Assembly (NCBI GenBank): GCA_026214975.1 | Contig: JAOBSW010000665.1 | Location: 60,000-123,999, forward strand | Source: Gentiana macrophylla | Lineage: Eukaryota > Streptophyta > Magnoliopsida > Gentianales > Gentianaceae | Direction: 5' to 3' | Length of the DNA stretch: 64,000 nt | Part shown: positions 9,190 to 20,165 of the stretch, in pieces | Numbering within the stretch: position 1 is the stretch's first letter | Layout: each line of letters starts with the position of its first letter | Notes under the pieces: generated by a model | Database searches by the model: none | Told to the model about the DNA's origin: nothing | Seen by the model: only the letters and a program-made list of their open reading frames with translations | Program-made: the position numbers and the translations under genes

Positions 9190-10710
9190 TGTTAAGGGTG
9201 AATTTATACGATTTATAACGCTATATTCTATGGTATTTTCCCCCGTATTTGTATTAATTTGCATAAGAAACGAGTATTTAATGGAAATATTGAGTAAATG
9301 AGGTTCTAAATAAGTTATTCGTAATATTGGTTGATTTTGGTGCTTTTAATATGATTTTATGATTATTTGGACATTATTACATTTTGTGATGTTTTTATGT
9401 GTCATAGATACATGTTTGAGGCTCAAGAGATGATCAAAAATTGACTAAGTTCGAGCTAATTGATGATAGACGAGATAATGAAGGAATGACTTAGAGAAAA
9501 AAGAGATAAAGACCAAAAAATCAAAATTCGATCAACCTGAACGAGCGTCCAGGTCCCGTCCAGAGTGGACGGGCATTTGATAAAGCAGACGGGCATCCTG
9601 AGGAGTGATTTTGATACAGAGAGTTTGGACGCCGTCTGAACGGGCGTCTGAAGCAGTCCAGATCTAGCTGGAAGGGCGTTCACAAGGACGGACGAGCGTC
9701 CGTTGACCGACTTTGGCAAACCGACTTCAAAATCTATATATAGTAGCTGTTTTCTCCACCTAGGATATACCATATACACATTATTCGAAACCCTAAACCG
9801 AGGGGCGGCTTTAGGCTGCGTTTTTCTTCCTTTTATTCCAGTTTTTATGCACTTTAGATCTAGGTAAAATTAGTTACTTTTTATGCACTGTTTCTGCAAA
9901 TTTGAGTTGCTGAGGATGTTCAGAAGCTAAAATCTTTATCAAACGAGTATTGTGAAGCCATCCAACGATTGTTGATTTCGTTTTCATCGATTATACTGTG
10001 AGTTTTTATTAGAGGTTGTCTCTTTATTCATGTTTATTATGTTTAATTGCTTTTATATCTGAAGACTTGCATGTGCTGATTGTTTATTGTTGATGGAAAT
10101 CTCCACAAACCTTAGATCACCATGAATAGGAATAGTATTTGAATCTATCCTAACGGAAGTTAATAGGTTTAATTGCTAGATTATAAACATAAGTTTACTC
10201 CTTTGGTTAGAAAACGCATTAATCTTGCATTGGAAGATAATGGATTAATAGATGAACTTTCCAAGGAATTAGGGTTCATGTTTAGATAAGGTGAATCACA
10301 ACCTAGATAAAAACCACAATATAATCGAGATAGGAAATCAATGCTTGTTGGATAGGTGGATCAATCCTCGTTTGTCTCGTTAAACATTAAATTTAAATCC
10401 TTGAAACTTGAATTTGTTTAGTTAGTTCACTTTTATTTGCATCTTAGCTAAGTTTAGTTAAAGGTTCGCAACCCGTATTCTTCCTAGCTTTGGATTGTAT
10501 CATCTGTCTAGTTTTACTTCTAGTTTTGTTCTACTTTATTCGCTGTTTAGTTTAGTTTCGTGACATAGTTTAGGTTAGACAAAAACTAGGGTTAGCAATC
10601 GCCAGTTCCCCGTAAGATCGACCCGGCATTAACCACTATTACTACGATCCTTACACTTGAGGTTAACCGGATTATTACTTGTTTGTTTTGTGTTAATAAA
10701 ATCCGTCACA
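9190..10710 (+). repeat. 3' LTR of Athila-1
   Basis: The repeat opens with TGTTAAGGGTGAATT right after the PPT and closes with AAAATCCGTCACA at 10710 (TG...CA ends). It is about 1521 bp long. A diverged second copy of the same LTR family stands alone at 28419-30009, with matching start and end. Its U3 holds a cluster of GGACGGGCGTCC-type motifs and a TATA box at 9735-9742. No 5' LTR is visible because the window starts inside the element. Confidence 0.9.
9539..9742 (+). promoter_or_regulatory. U3 promoter of the Athila-1 LTR
   Basis: Motifs of the type GGACGGGCGTCC occur at about 9539, 9567, 9587, 9627, 9638, 9670 and 9690 in varying states of decay. They end about 35 bases before TATATATA (9735-9742). 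The cluster resembles enhancer repeats of an LTR promoter. In the solo LTR the same motifs end at 29033, just before TATAAATA at 29067-29074. Confidence 0.6.
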
Positions 10711-11856
10711 ATGGTGTAATCCCTTAATCCACTCTTCTCCTGTGATGATTGGAGGAATTCATTATTGTTTTTCACCAATGCAATAGTATGATTGTCCTTG
10801 GCTACACAAGCTTCACAATCTCAAGACTATCACTCCCTGTCTACAAAAGTTTCAGTGACTCGGTTTTTAACACTACTCCTTGAAAACAAATCCTTCAGCA
10901 GCTATCACAAAGGGTGCAATTCCTTCTCAGACGATCTGATTCAATTGCTGCAAACTGATGTGAATAGGATTCACAAAGGGTAGATCAATCTCAGTGCTTG
11001 ATGTAGATTTGTAGCTCTGAATTCTGAGTTGATCTGCTAGATATGTCTTTTAAGTTCAGAGAGAAGGATTTTGAAATTGACAGAGTTTTTGCTCTTTTTG
11101 TATTCTGTATCGCGTGTCGTGTTTTTTCTTGTCTGTCAATGCCTTCTATTTATAGCCTTGATTTTCCTTGAATTTGAAATTCCGTCCGTTGGCTATCTGA
11201 GAATAATCCTTGATTTTATTTTCCTCAATTTCAGTGATCCGGATTTTCTTTAAACATTCTTCATAAAATCCGTCCTTGATTGATTCTGCATTAATTGCTT
11301 GATCTCCTTAATTTCCACGTTCAGAATAAAATGCAGATAGCATACTTCACTTGCCTGTTGCTTTACCGGTTCAGAGAATCTGCTTATAGGCTGTTACTTT
11401 GCTGTTGAGATTCTCTTCACCGTTTTTCTTGATAGTCAGCCAGTAGAGCTTTTACTTAGCCTTTTTGCTATTTTCTTTTTCTCCTTTGATTTTCCAAGTA
11501 TGCTTGTAATCCACTGATCATTTATTTATGTGAGATCAATGTACACCATACTAAAACAATAGTTTTCATCACTTGAAACGTATCTTAGACTTATCCAAGG
11601 TCATCATAGACTTCCCTGGTTATAAGTCAGTCCATATGTCTTCACTTGACTCTGCTGGTACTTGGCTGCCTTTAATTCTGCTGATCTTCTGTCTTTCACT
11701 TGGCCATCCTACCAGTCTAGTACAGTACTTGTCACACTGAACTTATACAACATGTCAAACTCTAAGTAAAGACTTATAAAAACCTCTCTAACTTATTTCA
11801 GACTTGCTATAACAGCTAGTATGACCATCATCAAAACAAATAAAATGTTCCTAACA
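10711..11856 (-). repeat. Truncated Sirevirus-type copia LTR, interrupted by Athila-1
   Basis: Read on the minus strand this begins TGTTAGGAACATTTT at 11856. It matches the LTR at 59699-61113 along its length, including the TATA box (TAAATA, about 11147-11154) and the AGGAGAAGAGTGGATTAAGG stretch near 10725-10745. It stops abruptly at 10711, where the Athila-1 3' LTR ends, at the point corresponding to about 60870 in the other copy. The missing U5 part should lie beyond the other end of Athila-1. The bases just beyond 11856 read GAGTTGGCATCCTCAA on the minus strand, like the GGCATCATC that precedes Sirevirus PPTs, so this may be a 3' LTR that has lost its purine tract. Confidence 0.85.
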
Positions 11857-12012
11857 TTGAGGATGCCAACTCTCTATTATTAGATCGAGATGGCTAATAG
11901 AAGTCGATAACAATGAATGTTGGAACGATCCTGTTGATTTCTTCCGTTTATTCAGGTACTCTGAATCTATTGTTTCTTTATCAGTTACACCTAATTAATG
12001 GTATAAAAACCA
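11857..12012. other. Unassigned 156-bp segment
   Basis: This sequence between the copia LTR and the CACTA-like end shows no gene I recognise. It may be a scrap of the copia element's internal region, because the first 20 bases resemble the sequence before a Sirevirus PPT, or it may be older host DNA. Confidence 0.3.
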
Positions 12013-12715
12013 TATTACTACAAGAATCTATGCCTTTTGAGACATAAGTTTTTGTGTCAACATAATGTTGACGCAATAGATGTGTTTTTGAGTCAACATG
12101 TTGACGGAAAATGAGGTACACACGAGGTGGATTTAGAGTTGACGCAAATGATATTATTTGAGACAACGTTGACACAGATACTCTCCCGCCACAATAATAC
12201 TTTGGCGGGGAAACACTATTTGAGACAACACATGAAAATGTTGACGCTGAAAGTTCAATACAGTTTTGCACTTTTTGGCGGGAATTTTGGCGCACATTTT
12301 TTCTTACACTTTTGAGACGACAAATTGTTTTTGCGTCAACTCATGATCCGTATTACAGTACCCCTTCCATTCTAATTTATCTGATGCAGCTGTCAAAATC
12401 ATGCATATTAAGGATGTAAGTTAATACATTAACTTTTATAATGAAATGACTAGAATTTCCTTGGATATAATTGATGTTACCTTTTTATAACTCATAATGT
12501 AAAATAAGGGTAAATCATTGGAAATTGTACTGTCTCACATAAAATGGAACAAACATTTTGACAACAACATCAGTTATTTTGGAACGGAGGGAGTAAATTT
12601 AAACACATGAATTCCATGAGGATGACACGTAGATGCTTATGCCACGTAGAACATACGTGTGTCATGTTTTTGAGACAACGGGGATGACGCAAAAGAATAA
12701 ATGTTGACTAAATTA
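12013..12715 (+). mobile_element. CACTA-like (En/Spm) terminal region
   Basis: The start TTACTACAAGAATC resembles the CACTACAAGAA terminus of plant CACTA transposons with its first bases changed. It is followed by many short subterminal repeats in both orientations: TTGACGC, GAGACAAC, TTTTGAGAC and TGCGTCAAC, running to about 12712. These are typical transposase-binding arrays. A Stowaway-like MITE is inserted at 12361. I see no transposase and no opposite end, so this is a terminal fragment or a non-autonomous copy. The right limit is approximate. Confidence 0.6.
12361..12593. mobile_element. Stowaway-like MITE
   Basis: This 233-bp AT-rich insert has terminal inverted repeats: CCCCTTCCATTCTAATTTAT at the left, and at the right GGAACGGAGGGAG, whose complement is CTCCCTCCGTTCC. 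It is flanked by TA on both sides (12359-12360 and 12594-12595). These are the hallmarks of Tc1/mariner-derived Stowaway MITEs. It has no coding capacity and lies inside the CACTA subterminal repeat array. Confidence 0.75.
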
Positions 12716-13473
12716 AACCATAAGCCCTAGCACGAATACGTACAACCGCTCCCACTTTCTTTATTCTCCTGCTTCTTCACTATCAGCTCGAAAGTCCGGC
12801 ATTTAGGCAACGAAATATGCCGATTGGAAGAGAATTTCCGTCATTCCTTTCAAAATCATTAGTATAAGGTATTTTTAACCATCATTTGTGTTATCTCGTT
12901 CGGTTTTTGTTATGTTCTCTTAAAATTGCGGGGTATTTGTTTATTTATTGTTGGTTTAAAAGATATTTGTTTATTTAGTACTCTTACATTGATGTTTATT
13001 TAAATAGTATTTTTACACATCTTTATCTAAAACATAACTTGTAATACCTAAAGTACCCCCAAGCTTTAACCCACCTTTAGACGGCAATTCTCAGAAAAAC
13101 AAGAATTTTTTTTTTAATAGCAGCGACATGTTGATGGTCCCACTTGTACTATTCCCCTTCCCTAATCTTTCAACCTATTTCCAAATTGAGTAATGATACG
13201 GGTATAACGGTTGTGTCATAACGAATGACGCCACGGTAATCTGCACCGTTGATCACAATGTGTCTAAATGGATGAGGTGTAAATCTAACACGATCAACGG
13301 TCATAGATTACTGGTTGTATTCATCAGAAGATAACCGCTTAGTTTCTGATATCATTCTCTTCCAAATAAATGTGGGGTGCTCTAATATTATTTTATTTAA
13401 TTTTTTATTTTACTTTTCACGGTATTATCTTGATTTTTATATTATTTGTCAAATTTGTATTATTTGACCTCTA
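12716..13473. other. Noncoding AT-rich segment with an inverted repeat
   Basis: I see no gene. Bases 12716-12880 look like a leader (an AGCCCTAGC start and pyrimidine-rich stretches) and could be the CACTA element's own first exon region. A 19-20 bp inverted repeat lies at 13236-13254 and 13292-13311 (GTAATCT...ACCGTTGATC against GATCAACGGT...AGATTAC) around a 37-base loop. The segment ends at the LINE tail. Confidence 0.4.
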
Positions 13474-13482
13474 TTTTTTTTC

Positions 13483-14166
13483 CCGAAACGAAAAATTCTT
13501 TAAAATAAAGTAGGGTTTACAACAAAACATTCTTATCTGCTCCTTCCTGAACACAAGCAGAAAGGATCCATTTAGGAAGAATCCAGACCAGAAGGCCGGA
13601 TTAAGGAGCTTCTTAGCAAAAGAAGCTACTCTATGACTTACAAAATTACATTTTCTAGGCAAAAAACACAAGTTACAGGACCCTAGAGCATTCAAAAGAT
13701 GTCTAATATCACTAATAATTACGAGGTCTGGTTGAGTGTTGATAGAACCTTTCACCATTTGAGCCAGGAGATGTGAATCCGTTTTGATCATCAAATTACT
13801 CCAGCCTTTTCTCTTTGCAATCATCAACGCCCAATGTACCACTTCAGCTTCTGCCCTTAACGGTGAATCATAATTCACAAAGTACCTCCCCCATATATCA
13901 CCAAGATTATAGTTCTTGTCAAAAACAGGAATTCCACCCCCGGCTGGCAAAGAGACCCTGGTCCAAGCAGCATCTGTATGCAATATAAAATTCAGATTAG
14001 TGTTTTGTTGAGGAAAATTTGCAGTAGTGGAACATACATGTGCAACATCAATAAAAACAGTTCGAAGATTTTGCAAATTATCAGTACAAGTTTCAGAGGC
14101 ACACGCAGAGGCATACTCTTCATATTCTTTCTTAATTTTAAAAGCAACATCTTGTGGAGTATCCAA
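13483..14166 (-). pseudogene. LINE RNase H domain
   Basis: This open minus-strand frame carries an RNase H type I domain. FILHTDAAW holds the first catalytic Asp, LRAEAEVVHWAL the Glu, and MIKTDSHLLAQMV the next Asp. CNFVSHRVASFAKK covers the C-terminal region, with His in place of the usual final Asp. Plant L1 elements often carry such a domain after the zinc motif, and plant genomes hold many related RVT_3 genes. It would remove the RNA template during target-primed reverse transcription. About 230 codons are open, the longest intact piece of this LINE. Confidence 0.8.
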
Positions 14167-14371
14167 ATTTCTATTAAAACACCAATAATTCCTAGCCTTC
14201 CATATATTCTAGAAGGCAAAAACTGTGAATTCAACAGACTTTTTGTAATTAGCTAGGCAATTAGTACTAGTAAGATAAGCCCACCAAGACTGCAGATCAA
14301 ACGAGTTACTAAAGAATTGAGGCACATAGAGGGCAGACGATTCCAGATATCCTTTTCTCTAGGTCATGAAA

Positions 14372-16226
14372 CTAAGATGTGATCAACACTTTCAGAAGTA
14401 CTGCCACAAAAACTGCAAGAAGTATGTAAAGATCTAGTTGACAGTCTTTAGCTATGTTGGTTTTGCAGGGAAGAACACCCATTGGATTTTTCCAGAGAAA
14501 AATTCTTAATCTTGTTAGGGAGGGAAAGAGCCCAGATATGTTTCCAAAACTTAGAGTTAGAGCCTGACATACTAGAAATAGCACGACTAAGGAGATTGGT
14601 ATTTAGTTTTTCAAAAAAGAAAGCCTAGCCAGAGTTTAAGGTAAAGTTGCCATCAAGTGAATGTTTCTAATAGAAGAGATCTGTAGACTGGCCTGTACTA
14701 AGAGGAAGGATAAGAATTTGATGCACATATATAGGCCAAAAAGCCTGCTATATCTTATCAACATTCCAAGATTTCTCCTTAATGAGATCATTAACCCAAA
14801 AAATGTTAAATGAGTGAAGAGGAGCAGTAAGGGGCTTTAGACTAGGATTCTGAGGAAGCCAGATATCTTCCCTAATTTTAACAGATTCCCCATTTTCAGT
14901 GGACCAAAAAATTCCATCCCTAAAGTAGGTAAGGACAGAGAAAATTCCTTTCCAAAAGTAGGAGCTGCAGTAACAGGTTTTGCATCCAACAAGGGGCAGG
15001 AAGGGAAAAATCTGGATTTTAGGACTCTAGATACAAGAATATTTGGAATTTTCAGAATCCTCCAAGCCTGGCTAGCAAGATAAGCCATATTTAAAGCTTC
15101 AAAATCTTTGAAACCAAGTCTAGGAAGACCTTTGACTACACAAAGCTTCTTCCAACTAATCCAATGCATCCCTCGAACAGAAGCTAACCGTTTGGACCAC
15201 CAAAACTTGGCCATTAAAGCAGAGATCTCATTGAAAATTCCTTTTGGGATCTTTAACACCGACATGGGATAAGAAACCATCATAGAGATAACAGATTTCA
15301 AGAGAATTTCTTTACCTCCCTGACTGAGCATCCTATTTTTCCTATAAGAGAGTTTAGCATCAACTTTATCTTTCAGGTGACAGAAATCTTCTCTTTTTGA
15401 TCTTCCAATAAAAAGAGGGAGGCCAAGGTATTTAGTATGAGGAGCAACTAAGATGCCAGGAAAGGAGGAAGTAATAGAATCCCTTAATCTGTCATTCACA
15501 CCCTTGCTAAAGAAAATGCCAGATTTCTAAATATTAACCTGTTGTCTAGAGCATGTTTGATTAATGTCTAACAAAGTTAAAGAGATATTGGGCTTGAGTA
15601 GGACCAACTTTACATATAAGCAGGCCATCATCAGCAAAAAGAGATGGGAGATTGGGGGGCTTGATCTACTAATCTTCAACCCTTTCAAAACACCCTCAAA
15701 CAAAGATTATTTAAAAGCATAGTAGACCCTCTCGTGAGAAATAAGAAACAGGTAGGGAGAAAAAGGATCTACTTGCCTTATCCCTCTGGTAGGCCTGACA
15801 AAGCCTGATCTAGTGCCATTAATTATAAAGCAGTAAGAAACAGTAGTAATGCAAGCCATAATCCTGCTAACCCATTTAGAACAGAACCCCAGCTTCCTCA
15901 TTACAAATTCAATGAAAGGCTACTCCACATTGTCAAAGGCTTTTGCCATATCTAACATCAAAGCCATAAACCTATTCGTTTTAGTTTTACAGTGCTTCAT
16001 ATAATTTAGGGATTCATGTGCCAGGATAAAATTATCATTAATAAATCTACCAGGGATAAAAGCATATTGATTACCACTAATACGCAAAGGCATAATTTTT
16101 TTCATTCTATTATCCAACACTTTTGAAAGTTTTCTGTAAGACACATTACATAGGCTAATAGGTCTGAAGTGGGAGACTTCAAAAGAGTGAGGATGTTTAG
16201 GAATAAGGGTGCAAGTATGATTAATC
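14372..16226 (-). pseudogene. LINE reverse transcriptase (C-terminal two thirds) and zinc motif
   Basis: On the minus strand 16144-15920 reads the RT segment with LDMAKAFDNVE (motif A). Next comes 15901-15707 with GIRQVDPFSPYLFL (motif B, with Val where Gly is usual). The FADDG catalytic motif is near 15627-15641 in another frame. Then 15499-14837 holds the thumb-like region (KYLGLPLFIGRSKRE, KFWWSKR, WKKLCVVKGLPRLGFKD). A zf-RVT signature (FCGSTSESVDHIL) lies at about 14375-14415. The frame changes several times. This enzyme would reverse transcribe LINE RNA at a nicked target. Confidence 0.85.
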
Positions 16227-18167
16227 TATTAGGAAATCTACGCGGGAACGCAGCGGAATTCAAAAATTTATTTCCTATCGACCCATGATCGACTTCGTTT
16301 AAGCAATAAACAAATAAGTAGTAGACGGTGGTTACCTTGGTTGACCTAAAAGATCGACGCTTTGACCATCTAAGGAGAGTAGTTCTGCATAGAGTCGCCC
16401 AAGTGTGCGGCCTCTACCGCTAGTCCACACGAACAACCCGCCGGAATCCACCATTGGATTGGTACTAGAAAAATCCGGCTGCTAGACCGGCCTTTCTCTC
16501 TCTCAAAATCTCTCCAGAAAAAGCTCTCTATTTTTCTCAAGAACGATTAGCTTTTGGAATTGTGATGATCAAAATAGCTTGACACCCACCTCCTTTTATA
16601 ATGGATGTGGCGCCCCAGATAGAGTAGAGAGGAAGAAAACATTTTACTAGTAAAATAAGGAAAATATATTTGATTGATTTATCTCATTAATATTCAATAT
16701 CTTATATTAAATATTTCCAATATTTTGTCAATATCTTATATTGACTATATTTATCTTATTACCATAAATCAATTTACACATATGTATATATCACATATAT
16801 ATTACACAAATATATATATATATATATATACATAGTGGTGCGCATGCAAATCACTAATTTGAATTAGTGCCCACACGTTACATATGTATTATTTATATAT
16901 ATATATTAATATCTAATATTAATATTTGGTAATACTATTAATTAAATTGCACAATCCAAGTGTATCTTATACACTCCAAAAATGCGCCACCTTTAGCCAA
17001 TATTTTGGCATCGGGAATATTATTTAATTAATATAATATTATTAATATCTTGTATTTAATTTATTCATAATAAATAAATACCACCATATTAATTTACCAC
17101 TATAACCGTTATAGTACGAGATAAACTTTCCTTATTTGGTCATCAATTATAACCACATTTTAATCCGTCTAGATGTTCATATGTGTGTGACCCGATAGGC
17201 TTCCGAATATGTTGGCCGTAGACACAAAGTGCAAATTACGAAAATTTCCTTCATGCCTAACGATCACGGGATAGCGTCTAGCAACACACCGTGACCCCCA
17301 ATCATCGGAAGAGTCAAATGCAATGACTACTACCTTTCATGTGAAACCGTTACCGTGTAACTTACAATCCTATCGCTGTAATAATATTCATACTATCGTA
17401 TCTCGAGTGTCAATACATTAACGATTGTATCTTATAATCTGGATATCATGCTCTCTCGAAGTAACTCATTTACTCCCACTTTGCAAAGATTTACGAGAGT
17501 AAGACATTCCTTATAAGAAGGCCCTTTCGAATATTGACCCCTACTGATAGGGTACGCGATTCCCAGACGACCAAACATGTATACTCCGCATGCTTCAGTA
17601 TCACACCCAATCACTACCACATGATCGCCCCGTGGCTAGGGGAAACCTCAATAGTGTCAACGATTGACAATCCACTCCGTGATTCCATGAAGACTCCGGT
17701 CTAAAGGATAATTACACAACTGCCACATAGTGCGACACTTAATGTAAGTGGGCCAGTCTAACGTACGCATTCTCTAATACACGTCCACGTACAGTCCAAG
17801 TGTCTCTACACTTTGATAGACGAGATCTATCCCTGCCCTTAAAGACAGAAGACATCCAATATGTGCTAGCATGTTTGTACTATCAATGCCCTGTTTAATA
17901 GTACATCAGCCTAGAGACATTTAAGTATCAAACTTATTAAAGTGATTAGAGATCTCATCAACCATAATCTCCTATCATGGTTTCTCTATCACAGTTTAAT
18001 ACTAGGGACGTTATCATAAAACAATTCATAACTGGTTCTTTAAAAGAACGTATATATGACAACAGAAAAGCCATTTAATATATGTATAAACATAAAGAAA
18101 TAGTAGAAATGATCCGACCTGGTCAGATCCGGTCCAACCCGATTGGGTTTAGGACACTATTCCAACA
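16227..18167 (-). mobile_element. Solo copia-type LTR inserted in the LINE RT
   Basis: Read on the minus strand it begins TGTTGGAATAGTGTCCTAAA at 18167 and ends TTTCCTAATA at 16227, a decayed CTAACA end. It is 1941 bp, AT-rich and without coding capacity. A TATA box (TTATAAAAGG) lies at about 16592-16601 and a (TA)n run at 16809-16829. It is flanked by TAATC (16222-16226) and TCATC (18168-18172), a 5-base target duplication with one difference. Removing one copy rejoins the LINE reading frame across the site. With no internal region present, it is a solo LTR left by LTR-LTR recombination. It resembles the LTR at 56486-58316 in layout but not closely in sequence. Confidence 0.8.
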
Positions 18168-18727
18168 TCATCTCCCTCAACATCATTTCAGACTCAAAAA
18201 AACCCTGAATCATTTTCAACAAGTCATCCTTAATCCGGCGATAAAAATTTTTATAGAAAATTGGTGTCATACCATCAAGGCCTGGGGCAGAGATGGTCTT
18301 CATGCCAAACACATCCTTCTTGACTTCTTTTTAAGTAATGGAAAGCAAAAGAGACTGGTTCATATTTGTAGAAATCCTTCTATCCAGCCTGCCAAAATAA
18401 TTATCCAGCTGAGAGAATTCACCTGTAAAAGCAAACAAAGAGGAGAAGTAAGATACAAAATCCCTAGAAATATCATCCACAGACTGGCACCAAGAAGAGG
18501 AATTAGCATACTTTAGTGAAGAAATTAAAATTTTCCCCTTCCTATGAGAGACAAGAGCATGGAAATATCTAGTGTTTTTATCCCTATCTCTAAGCCAGTT
18601 AACTCTAGCCTTTTGTGCTCAGAATAACTCAATCTGCCTATATGCCTCCTTTAACTCCTCTTGAAGTGGATCAATTTGTGACATGTGAGCTTTTAGACTT
18701 TTGATTTTATTTGTTGCATTAAGATCC
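18168..18727 (-). pseudogene. LINE linker and N-terminal reverse transcriptase
   Basis: The minus strand here reads, with a few stops, a typical L1 segment between endonuclease and RT. It includes VNWLRDRDKNTRYFH (near 18545-18605) and APGLDGMTPIFYKNF (near 18245-18290), which opens the RT fingers. It stops at the solo LTR and continues at 16226. Open frames on the + strand here are shadows of this gene. Confidence 0.75.
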
Positions 18728-19681
18728 TTACTCCTTTTTCCATTTTAGAATCCACACTCCAGTAGCCTTGATTTTCATCAAGAAAACATACATCCTGGAC
18801 CCTATAAAACTAGAGTTCCAAGCAGATTCAATAATTGCTGCAAACCCAGTCATATGAATCCATCTTTGGTCAAAGATGAAGGATCTGAACCCTTTTTTAC
18901 GAGCAGAGCCGATTACCCAAGAATATGCAATGATCAGTGGCAAATGTATTAAGGTGCACACAGGAAAAATCAGGGAAAAGGTCATTCCAATCCTTAGAAT
19001 AAAGAAAGCGATATAACTTTTCAAGACTGACAATAACACCCCCATTTGTTCTCCTCCAAGTCCAAAACTGATTATCATAACCAAGGTCAATAAGATTATT
19101 GCTAACCACAAAATCCATGAAGTCCCTATAAGAGCTTTCAGGCCTATGAGTACCTCCCAAATTTTCATTTGTAGACAAAAGAACATTGAAATCTCCACCT
19201 ATGACAAAATGCTTGCCCTACAGAGCCAATCTGGTTGATAGGAAAGACCAGCAGGCCCTTCTATCAACATGATTTAGGCTAGCATAGATGCCTACAAACC
19301 ACCAGGAAGTATTACTATCAGAGTCAGAGATCAAGACTTCAATTGTACAATGAGTGGAGAGGATAGAAGAGACAGTAACACCATGCTACCAGAGCATGGC
19401 CATGCCACCAGACAGACCCCTTGGATCAACAGAACAGTAATCAGCAAACTTAACTCTATTATAGACATTTCTTACTAAATGGGATTTGTTTTTGTCTCAC
19501 AAAGGAAATTAAAATCTAGAGAGTGGAGATTGCAAGTCTTCTCAAGATGGGAAATTGCCAAGGATCCCATCAACCTTTGGCAATTCCACACCAATGTCCT
19601 CATCGTGGGGGGTGGGAGCCATTTAGGGCTTGCTGCCTCCACCCCATCATCAATGCACAACTTATTTAGGTCTGGCTCCAT
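18728..19681 (-). pseudogene. LINE AP-like endonuclease domain
   Basis: Translation of the minus strand from about 19597 gives MRTLVWNCQRLMGS, the conserved start of the endonuclease/exonuclease/phosphatase fold (normally WNCRGLG). CETKTNP holds the catalytic Glu region. GDFNVL, near 19180, carries the Asp and Asn, followed by NLIDLGYDNQFWTWRR. ATDHCIF stands for the final SDH motif, with Ser changed to Thr. The frame shifts near 19480 and 19200. This domain would nick the target to prime reverse transcription. Confidence 0.85.
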
Positions 19682-19970
19682 AGAGACATCATTACCAAAT
19701 TATCTAAATTAGACAGTTTCCTTTTTGATAAGAAACATCTTGCTGCAGCATCTTGGACAAGAGGGAATCTAATAGAAAAACCATCTGCTCTCTCACTTTG
19801 TTCCTCAGTTCTTGAAGTTTGAGAATCAGAGCCCAAAGTGGGGGCACTCTTAGAGTCAGAAGTGTTAGTCTGAGAATCAATGTCCAGTCCAGCAACTTCC
19901 ATAGTGCTCTCTGTAGGGGTATCATTTTCACTACCTTGAGAATCCAATAGAGTGTCTTGCATTAATGTCT
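19682..19970 (-). pseudogene. LINE region upstream of the endonuclease
   Basis: This is an open minus-strand frame of about 95 codons in the LINE part. It is rich in Ser, Thr, Asp and Glu (for example DTPTESTMEVAGLDIDSQTN) and has no domain I recognise. In plant L1 elements such a low-complexity acidic segment lies at the end of ORF1 or the start of ORF2. The frame runs on past 19970 to 20043 only by chance, because that part is copia pol on the other strand. Confidence 0.45.
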
Positions 19971-20165
19971 TGTCTCCAAGGATTCCATACTCTTGGACAT
20001 CGCCAAAGAAGATATATTTGTTGCAAGAAATACTCAATTTCATGAAACATACTTTCCTCTATTTCAGTAGGTCTTAGGCAAAGCTAGGTCCACTACTGAT
20101 ATGCCAGTACCATTGCAAGTCATGGATTTGATGATCAGCTGAGTGAGTCAGCTGAGCACTCTAAC
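19971..20165 (+). pseudogene. Old copia element, pol fragment 1 (end of integrase)
   Basis: The + strand reads EDIFVARNTQFHETYFPLFQ at about 20010-20070. This is the conserved copia segment at the end of the integrase C-terminal region. The sequence is cut at 20165 by the Sirevirus-like element, whose target duplication CTAAC is 20161-20165. It continues at 35391. Everything upstream (gag, protease, integrase core) is missing; the left neighbour is the LINE. Confidence 0.75.

Larger units (their letters stand above)
1..10710 (+). mobile_element. Athila-type Ty3/gypsy element (Athila-1), 5' part outside the window
   Basis: This is a + strand LTR retrotransposon whose 5' LTR and most of gag lie upstream of base 1. 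The domain order is gag tail, protease, RT, RNase H, integrase, small ORF, second accessory ORF, purine tract, 3' LTR. Integrase downstream of RNase H makes it Ty3/gypsy. The LGRPFL protease motif, the FMDDF RT motif, the long post-pol region with extra ORFs and the GTGTGGGGGAGT-type PPT fit the Athila lineage. Pol is broken by many 1-2 base indels. The 3' LTR ends in CA at 10710 and interrupts a copia LTR. The bases that follow (ATGGT, 10711-10715) should therefore be the target duplication, repeated before the unseen 5' LTR. Confidence 0.9.
13474..19970 (-). mobile_element. L1-type LINE with RNase H domain, 5'-truncated, split by a solo LTR
   Basis: Read on the minus strand the order is an acidic pre-endonuclease region, AP-like endonuclease, linker, reverse transcriptase, zf-RVT zinc motif, RNase H, then a short A8 tail (T8 at 13474-13481). 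This is the usual order of plant L1 ORF2. A 1.94-kb LTR at 16227-18167 divides the RT. The 5' end adjoins old copia pol at about 19970. I could not find a target duplication, and the sequence left of the tail does not continue the copia coding region. The junction may therefore be a rearrangement rather than a simple insertion. Many indels and stops make it inactive. Confidence 0.85.

Noticed and set aside
13471..14166. Host RNase H-like (RVT_3) gene
   Set aside because: It directly follows LINE RT and zinc-motif remnants on the same strand and ends at the LINE poly(A), so it belongs to the LINE.
18082..18516. 144-codon + strand frame
   Set aside because: It is mostly the shadow of the LINE linker and RT on the minus strand, and its start lies in the solo LTR.
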